From assembly GCA_035636095.1 (NCBI GenBank), contig DASPZU010000022.1, forward strand, positions 1-46,798: 46,798 bases of DNA. Direction: 5' to 3'. Shown piece after piece: positions 42,713 through 46,798 of this stretch. The first letter of the stretch is position 1, and each line of letters starts with the position of its first letter. The notes beneath the pieces are model-generated. The model saw nothing but the letters and a program-made list of their open reading frames with translations, did not search any database and had not been told where the DNA came from. The position numbers and the translations under genes are program-made. The stretch is from Gp7-AA10 sp035636095. Lineage in GTDB: Bacteria > Acidobacteriota > Thermoanaerobaculia > Gp7-AA8.

Positions 42713-43759
42713 GTGAAATTCTTACTTGCAATTCTCATTGCGCTTCCAGCAAGCGCCGCAACACTCATCGTCCCGGCAGCAGGCACCGGTCCCGGTGCAA
42801 ACGACAGCCATTGGCAGAGCGAGCTGACGCTGCACAACACCGGAGCCGCTGCCATGACCGCCACGCTGCGATTCCACGACGCGGCGGGCGCGCAGCAAAC
42901 CAGCGACGTCACCGTCAACGCCCGCAGCACCGTTACAATCGATGATGTCGTCAAGACCCGTTTCGGTCGCGAAAGCGCCACCGGCGGCATCGAGATCACA
43001 CTCCCCGATGCGTCCGCCAGCCGTCTGGCGATCACATCGCGTACCTTCAACGCGTCGGCGGCCGGGCAGTTTGGTCAGGACATTCCGGCCATCAATGCCA
43101 ACGACGCCGCCGGTGCCGGCGACGTGATCGTGCTGCAGGCGCCGTCATCGGCATCGGATGCGCGATTCAATTTCGGCCTCTACGCCCTCAACGACGCGAA
43201 AGTCCGATGGGATCTCGTCCGCGCCGACGGAACAGTGGTGTCGCCGCTGGCCGAGCAACGCTACGCTGCCGGCACGCAGATCCAATTCAACCAGGGCATC
43301 TCCACTCTACTGGGGCAAACGCAGCAGAACGACGACGCGGTGCACGCGGTTGTGACGAGCGGCAAGGTCATCGCGTACGGAAGCGCCGTGCAGAACGCCA
43401 GCGGCGATCCGAGCTTTGTGCCGGGTATTCGGGTCCGCGTTGATTCGAAGATCAACTTCATCGGCGTCGATCTCGACGAGAACGGCACGGTCGATGTCTT
43501 CGACGCCGATCACGACGGCGTGCTCGATCAGCCCATCGACATCTTCTCGAGCGGCTACCCGAATTACTTCCGCGTGGTGGTCGAGGGTCCGGCGACACTC
43601 GAGGCCATCGATGCGCCGGGCTCGGTCAACCTGGTCGGCACGCAGACCATTGAGTGGTCGATCACCGGAGACATGAAGGGAAGAACCGGCGCGCTGAAGA
43701 TTCGCGCAACGGTCAACGGAGTCTCGGACGTGCTGACGATTCCGGCGAACTTCCGCTGA
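42713..43759 (+). CDS. Secreted protein of unknown function with calcium-loop motif
   Basis: A protein of 348 residues from GTG 42713, with AAGGAG about eight bases upstream and a signal peptide (FLLAILIALPASAA). The body is beta-rich (HWQSELTLHNTGAAAMTATL, VRWDLVRADGTVV) and of a type common in secreted Acidobacteriota-like proteins, but I do not recognise a named domain. An EF-hand-like or dockerin-like acidic stretch, DLDENGTVDVFDADHDGVLD, sits at about residues 254-273. No catalytic motif is seen. Confidence 0.75.
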   Translation: MKFLLAILIALPASAATLIVPAAGTGPGANDSHWQSELTLHNTGAAAMTATLRFHDAAGAQQTSDVTVNARSTVTIDDVVKTRFGRESATGGIEITLPDASASRLAITSRTFNASAAGQFGQDIPAINANDAAGAGDVIVLQAPSSASDARFNFGLYALNDAKVRWDLVRADGTVVSPLAEQRYAAGTQIQFNQGISTLLGQTQQNDDAVHAVVTSGKVIAYGSAVQNASGDPSFVPGIRVRVDSKINFIGVDLDENGTVDVFDADHDGVLDQPIDIFSSGYPNYFRVVVEGPATLEAIDAPGSVNLVGTQTIEWSITGDMKGRTGALKIRATVNGVSDVLTIPANFR

Positions 43760-43822
43760 CCCCTCACCCGGCGCTTCGCGCCACCCTCTTCCCGCTTGCG
43801 GGGAGAGGGACGGGGTGAGGGG
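43760..43822. repeat. REP-like palindromic element, second copy
   Basis: A 63-bp element with the same CCCCTCACCC/GGGTGAGGGG ends and CCCGC-TT-GCGGG core as the copy at 35420. It begins directly after a stop codon (43757-43759) and ends three bases before the tyrS stop, so here it also occupies the terminator position of two convergent genes. Confidence 0.8.
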
Positions 43823-43825
43823 CGC

Positions 43826-45010
43826 TCATTCGAACGTCACCCGCGCAAATCGCCGCTTCCCGACCTTCAACAAATACGATTTCCCAGCCCGAGAGTCGAT
43901 GGTCTGTTTCGGATCATCGACTCTCGCCTCATCGACCAGCACCCCACCCTGCGCCACCAGGCGCTGGGCCTCCTTGTTGGTCGGCGCGAGCCCGGCGGCC
44001 ACGATGATCTTGGTGAGGAACTGCGGCTGGCGCGACGCGGGCAGCGTCTTCTCATCGATCTCGCTGGGCGCCTGACGCTCGCTGAAAACGCGGCGAAATT
44101 CCTGGTCCGCCGATTTCGCGGCCGCCTGGCCATGGAAGTCCGCGATGATGAGACGCCCGAGATTGCGCTTGGCCTCCATGGGCCGGTCTTTCCAGCGTTC
44201 GATCTCCGCCGGCGTCAGATCGGTGCACAGCAGATAGTACTTCCACATCAGATCGTCGGAGATGGACATGATCTTTCCGAAGATCGAGTGCGGATCTTCC
44301 GTGATCCCGATGTAGTTGCCGAGGGACTTGGACATCTTCTCGACGCCATCGAGACCTTCCAGCAGCGGCGTGGTGAGCACGACCTGCGGCTCGAGGTTGT
44401 ACTCGCGCATCAGATTGCGTCCGACCAGGAGATTGAAAAGCTGATCGGTCCCGCCTAACTCGGCGTCGGCCTTCAGCGCCACCGAGTCGTACGCCTGCGC
44501 CAGCGGATAGAGCAGCTCGTGAATGGAGATGGGCTGATGCGACTCGAAGCGCTTCTTGAAGTCATCGCGCTCGAGCATGCGCGCCAGCGTGTACCTGGCG
44601 GCCAGCTTGACCATGCCCGCCGATCCGAGCTCGCCCAGCCACTCGTTGTTGAATCGGATCTCGGTTTTCCTCGGATCGAGGACCTTGAAGACCTGCCGTT
44701 CGTAAGTCTTCGCGTTTTCGAGGATTTCTTCGTGCGTCAGCGGAGGGCGCGTGATCTTTTTGCCGGTCGGGTCGCCGATCATCCCCGTGAAGTCGCCGAT
44801 GACGAAGATGACGCGGTGCCCCAGCTGCTGAAAATGCTTCATCTTCCGGATGACGACGGTGTGGCCGAGGTGCAGGTCGGGGGCGGTGGGATCGAAGCCG
44901 ACCTTCACAGTCAGCGGTTTGCCGCGTGCGAGCTTGGCGCGGAGGTCCTTGCGATCGATGAGGTCGACCGAACCCTTGGCGAGGTAATCGAGCTGTTCGT
45001 CAATGTTCAT
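43826..45010 (-). CDS. tyrS: Tyrosyl-tRNA synthetase
   Basis: A protein of 394 residues from ATG 45010. The class I signatures are HLGH (in APDLHLGHTVV) and KMSKS (in GVEKMSKSLGN), with tyrosine-pocket segments GDFTGMIGDPTGK and LLYPLAQAYDSVALKADAELGG, and a C-terminal S4-like RNA-binding domain (RLVAQGGVLVDEARV). It charges tRNA-Tyr in the cytoplasm. It is a housekeeping gene divergent from the his operon. A -10-like element ends 11 bases before the ATG. Confidence 0.97.
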   Translation of the reverse strand: MNIDEQLDYLAKGSVDLIDRKDLRAKLARGKPLTVKVGFDPTAPDLHLGHTVVIRKMKHFQQLGHRVIFVIGDFTGMIGDPTGKKITRPPLTHEEILENAKTYERQVFKVLDPRKTEIRFNNEWLGELGSAGMVKLAARYTLARMLERDDFKKRFESHQPISIHELLYPLAQAYDSVALKADAELGGTDQLFNLLVGRNLMREYNLEPQVVLTTPLLEGLDGVEKMSKSLGNYIGITEDPHSIFGKIMSISDDLMWKYYLLCTDLTPAEIERWKDRPMEAKRNLGRLIIADFHGQAAAKSADQEFRRVFSERQAPSEIDEKTLPASRQPQFLTKIIVAAGLAPTNKEAQRLVAQGGVLVDEARVDDPKQTIDSRAGKSYLLKVGKRRFARVTFE

Positions 45011-45021
45011 CAGGCACGGGC

Positions 45022-45027
45022 ATTGTA
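45022..45027 (-). promoter_or_regulatory. Predicted -10 element for tyrS
   Basis: Minus-strand TACAAT with 11 bases to ATG 45010; it implies a leader of only about five bases. No good -35 is seen. Confidence 0.35.
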
Positions 45028-45033
45028 TGGAAT

Positions 45034-45062
45034 TTGACAAGCGCGCCAGCGGTCTTTACACT
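45034..45062 (+). promoter_or_regulatory. his operon promoter
   Basis: A perfect -35 TTGACA (45034-45039), a 17-bp spacer, and -10 TACACT (45057-45062). The predicted start near 45069 puts the leader-peptide ATG about five bases into the transcript. Confidence 0.75.
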
Positions 45063-45073
45063 CGCGCGACTTT

Positions 45074-45127
45074 ATGAAACTGACATTCGCTCACCGGCTG
45101 CACCACCACCATCATCATTTGATGTAG
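45074..45127 (+). CDS. hisL: his operon leader peptide
   Basis: An 18-codon frame (17 residues and TAG): MKLTFAHRLHHHHHHLM. Seven of 17 residues are histidine, six in a row (codons CAC CAC CAC CAT CAT CAT). It lies just downstream of a strong promoter, upstream of hisZ-hisG-hisD, and is followed by alternative hairpins and a terminator. This is the arrangement of classic his attenuators, in which a ribosome stalls on His codons when charged tRNA-His is scarce. It is not a cloning tag, because it has its own start, stop and genomic context. Confidence 0.88.
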   Translation: MKLTFAHRLHHHHHHLM

Positions 45128-45142
45128 GGGTGCACTGTACGA

Positions 45143-45213
45143 GCGCCCCGCATTGAGAAGGGGCGCCGCCGAGCGAAGCCATGAGTAACTCACGACCTCT
45201 TCTCCATGCGGGG
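45143..45213 (+). promoter_or_regulatory. his attenuator: alternative hairpins
   Basis: Three competing structures can be drawn. A 7-bp stem GCGCCCC/GGGGCGC (45143-45149 with 45160-45166). A long pairing of 45146-45160 with 45199-45213 (14 of 15 pairs), which would take apart the terminator stem and act as antiterminator. Nearer the start, TGCACC (45099-45104, at the His codons) can pair with GGTGCA (45129-45134). The structures exclude one another, as attenuation requires. Confidence 0.7.
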
Positions 45214-45225
45214 AAGGGGTTTTTT
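45196..45225 (+). terminator. Intrinsic terminator of the his attenuator
   Basis: A 10-bp stem CCTCTTCTCC/GGGGAAGGGG (two G-U pairs) with an ATGC loop is followed at once by six T. It ends four bases before hisZ ATG 45230, and its 3' arm also provides the only Shine-Dalgarno-like sequence for hisZ, so it may control both transcription and translation. Confidence 0.82.
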
Positions 45226-45229
45226 GCTT

Positions 45230-46027
45230 ATGGCCAAATATCGATATCCGACCGGTGTTCGCCCGCTGCTGATCGAAGAGACGGCGCGGCGGCGAGGCAT
45301 CGAAGCGCGATTTGTGGCCGTGCTCGAGCGAGCCGGCTTCGCGGAAATCGTGCTGCCCATCATCGACTACGCCGAACCCTACGCCTCGCTGCCGACGGGC
45401 GACGGGTCGCGGCAGAGTTATCGCTTCATCGATCGCGAAGGAGAGCTGGTCTCGATCCGCTCCGACTTCACGCCCATGGTTGCCCGCGCGCTGGCCCCGT
45501 CGATCACTCCCGTTGATCTGCCCCTGCGCGTCTTCTATCGCGGCGACGTCATCCGCTGCGACAGCTCGCGCCTGGGCACCAATCGCGAAGCGTTCCAGAT
45601 CGGCGCAGAAATCATCGGCGATGACTCGGTGGCCGCCGACATCGAGATTCTTCGGCTGGCCACCGATCTCATTCGCGAATTCGATGTTAGGCCGACCGTG
45701 GTCTACACCGATTTCTCCTTGCGCGATCTGCCGGTTCTGGCCGCCAAACGTACCATCAACGGACTGCCATCGACCGCGACCATCGACGACATCGAACCCT
45801 TCGCCGCATCCCGACTTCAGACCATTGCCGCCGAATTTCCCAACTTCGAGCTGCAGCTCGATGACTTCGAGGGGAGCAGCTACTACACCGGCCTCCGATT
45901 CCGTCTCTATGACGGCACCTCGCGAACGAAGCTGGCGCAAGGTGGCCGTTACGACAACCTGTACGCGACCTTCGGCGCGCCGGCGGCGGCGGTCGGATTC
46001 ACTTTCACGATTGACGATCTCGACTGA
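45230..46027 (+). CDS. hisZ: ATP phosphoribosyltransferase regulatory subunit
   Basis: A protein of 265 residues related to the histidyl-tRNA synthetase catalytic core but without a full synthetase: YRYPTGVRPLLIEETARRR, SDFTPMVARALA, LRVFYRGDVIRCD, REAFQIGAEIIG and the final GGRYDNLYATFG. HisZ binds the short HisG and gives it activity and feedback control by histidine. It is somewhat short for the family (often above 300 residues), with the C-terminal tRNA-binding part absent, as expected. One base separates its stop from hisG. ATG 45230 is preferred to upstream ATG 45206, which lies inside the attenuator stem. Confidence 0.93.
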   Translation: MAKYRYPTGVRPLLIEETARRRGIEARFVAVLERAGFAEIVLPIIDYAEPYASLPTGDGSRQSYRFIDREGELVSIRSDFTPMVARALAPSITPVDLPLRVFYRGDVIRCDSSRLGTNREAFQIGAEIIGDDSVAADIEILRLATDLIREFDVRPTVVYTDFSLRDLPVLAAKRTINGLPSTATIDDIEPFAASRLQTIAAEFPNFELQLDDFEGSSYYTGLRFRLYDGTSRTKLAQGGRYDNLYATFGAPAAAVGFTFTIDDLD

Positions 46028-46028
46028 C

Positions 46029-46652
46029 ATGAACGCACTGCGCATCGCACTTCCCAAGGGCCGCTTGCAGAACGAGACGCTGGCGGCCTTCGCGGCGGCC
46101 GGGTACGACATTCCGACGGAGAGCGATCTGGGCTCGCGAAGGCTCGTCTTCGTGCGCGACGGAATCGAATGGATTTTCGTGAAAGACGCCGACGTGCCGG
46201 TCTATGTCGAGCACGGCGCCGCCGATATCGGGGTGGCGGGTCTCGATCAGATCCTGGAGCACGAATGCACCGTCTATCAGCCGGTCGAATTTCCATTCGG
46301 CCGTTGCCGGATGATGTTGATCGCGCGCCCCGGCGCGGCGCTCTCCAAGGTGGCCACGAAGTACCCACGCGTCGCGCGGCAATACCTGGAGGCGCGGCAG
46401 CTTCGCGCGGAGGTCGTCCCGCTCGCCGGTTCGGTCGAGCTGGCGGCGGTACTCGATCTCACGTCGCACGTCATCGATCTGGTCGAGACCGGCGAAACAG
46501 TGCGCGTGCACCAGCTCGAGATTCAGGATCTGGTCGCAGAAATCTCTCCGCGGCTGATCGTTGGACGCCACGCCTATCGGACGGAAGGGAAACGGATCCG
46601 CGACGTGATCGCGCGGATCGAGGAAGGGTGCCATGCCAGCGTACAAAGCTGA
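46029..46652 (+). CDS. hisG: ATP phosphoribosyltransferase, short form
   Basis: A protein of 207 residues: LRIALPKGRLQNETL, VYVEHGAADIGVAGLD and the PRPP-type loop in VVPLAGSVELAAVLDLTSHVIDLVETGET. It is the short HisG without the C-terminal regulatory domain, which needs HisZ, and indeed hisZ precedes it. It catalyses the first step of histidine synthesis (ATP plus PRPP). Start ATG 46029 follows the hisZ stop by one base. Confidence 0.96.
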   Translation: MNALRIALPKGRLQNETLAAFAAAGYDIPTESDLGSRRLVFVRDGIEWIFVKDADVPVYVEHGAADIGVAGLDQILEHECTVYQPVEFPFGRCRMMLIARPGAALSKVATKYPRVARQYLEARQLRAEVVPLAGSVELAAVLDLTSHVIDLVETGETVRVHQLEIQDLVAEISPRLIVGRHAYRTEGKRIRDVIARIEEGCHASVQS

Positions 46653-46798
46653 TTCTCCCGAAGCCGAAACTGCTCTCCGCGCCATCGAAGCGCAGCGCAA
46701 TTCGAGCCAGGCGGAAGCGCTTCGCGTCGCCGATGCAGCGATCGCGGGCGTTGGCGCTCGCGGTGACGCGTACGTCCGCGAGCAGATCGCGCGATTCG
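46633..46798 (+). CDS. hisD: Histidinol dehydrogenase, N-terminal part (runs off the window)
   Basis: Only 55 residues are present. The N-terminus ends with VADAAIAGVGARGDAYVREQ, matching the V..I...V..RGD.A region of HisD. It overlaps hisG by 20 nt and has GAGGAAGG upstream of ATG 46633. HisD performs the last two steps of histidine synthesis. The assignment relies on the short homology plus operon order. Confidence 0.75.
   Translation, partial: MPAYKADSPEAETALRAIEAQRNSSQAEALRVADAAIAGVGARGDAYVREQIARF

Noticed and set aside
45101..45118. Run of six His codons resembling an affinity tag or vector contamination
   Set aside because: It has its own start and stop, a consensus promoter, downstream attenuator hairpins and a his operon behind it, so it is a native leader peptide.
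45181..45516. ATG at 45181 opening a frame into hisZ
   Set aside because: It is out of frame with hisZ and lies within the attenuator; hisZ homology is in another frame.

Overview
The window is about 47 kb of GC-rich bacterial chromosome and is dominated by surface-polysaccharide biosynthesis. The host was not identified directly. The mix of EPS genes, secreted metalloproteases with FN3-like domains and helical C-terminal repeats, and a short HisG with HisZ fits Acidobacteriota or a similar phylum, with only modest confidence. No rRNA, tRNA, CRISPR array or transposase gene was seen.

Layout. (1) 1-3015, plus strand: the end of an operon running in from outside, with a fused E1 alpha/beta thiamine-diphosphate enzyme, an initiating sugar-phosphate transferase and an aldo/keto reductase. 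(2) 22080 down to 3035, minus strand: a tightly packed run of 14 genes, many joined by 1-4 nt overlaps. It starts with an EPS-associated MarR-type regulator. It then encodes a nucleotide-sugar dehydrogenase, heparinase-like lyase, two-domain dehydrogenase/oxidoreductase, two asparagine-synthase-like amidotransferases, Wzx-like flippase, Wzy-like polymerase, two glycosyltransferases, a WecB epimerase, two sugar epimerase/dehydratases and a methyltransferase. A perfect 17-bp palindrome touches the regulator start and is the likely operator. (3) 22463-25236, plus strand: a secreted tail-fibre-like protein and a Wzz-like chain-length protein. (4) 25328-32101, minus strand: three secreted metzincin proteases sharing a C-terminal repeat tail, plus a decayed fragment of a fourth tail. 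(5) 32178-36099, minus strand: GDP-fucose synthesis (gmd, fcl) coupled to a two-domain aldolase/dehydrogenase that carries an in-frame palindromic repeat. (6) 36193-43759: a large secreted propeller-like protein, three nucleotide-sugar genes (GalE-like, UDP-glucuronate 4-epimerase-like, DegT aminotransferase), a rhomboid protease, a 77-nt hairpin repeat and another secreted protein. (7) 43826-46798: tyrS, and divergently the start of a his operon (hisZ, hisG, hisD).

Together, regions 1-3, 5 and 6 can build, amidate, flip, polymerise and length-control a polymer containing uronic acid, N-acetyl sugars and perhaps deoxy sugars. Two amidotransferases beside a UDP-sugar 6-dehydrogenase suggest uronamide residues.

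The clearest regulatory system is a his attenuator at 45034-45225. It has a strong promoter, a 17-residue leader peptide with seven histidines (six consecutive), mutually exclusive RNA hairpins and an intrinsic terminator just before hisZ. It is not a simple long reading frame and would be easy to miss.
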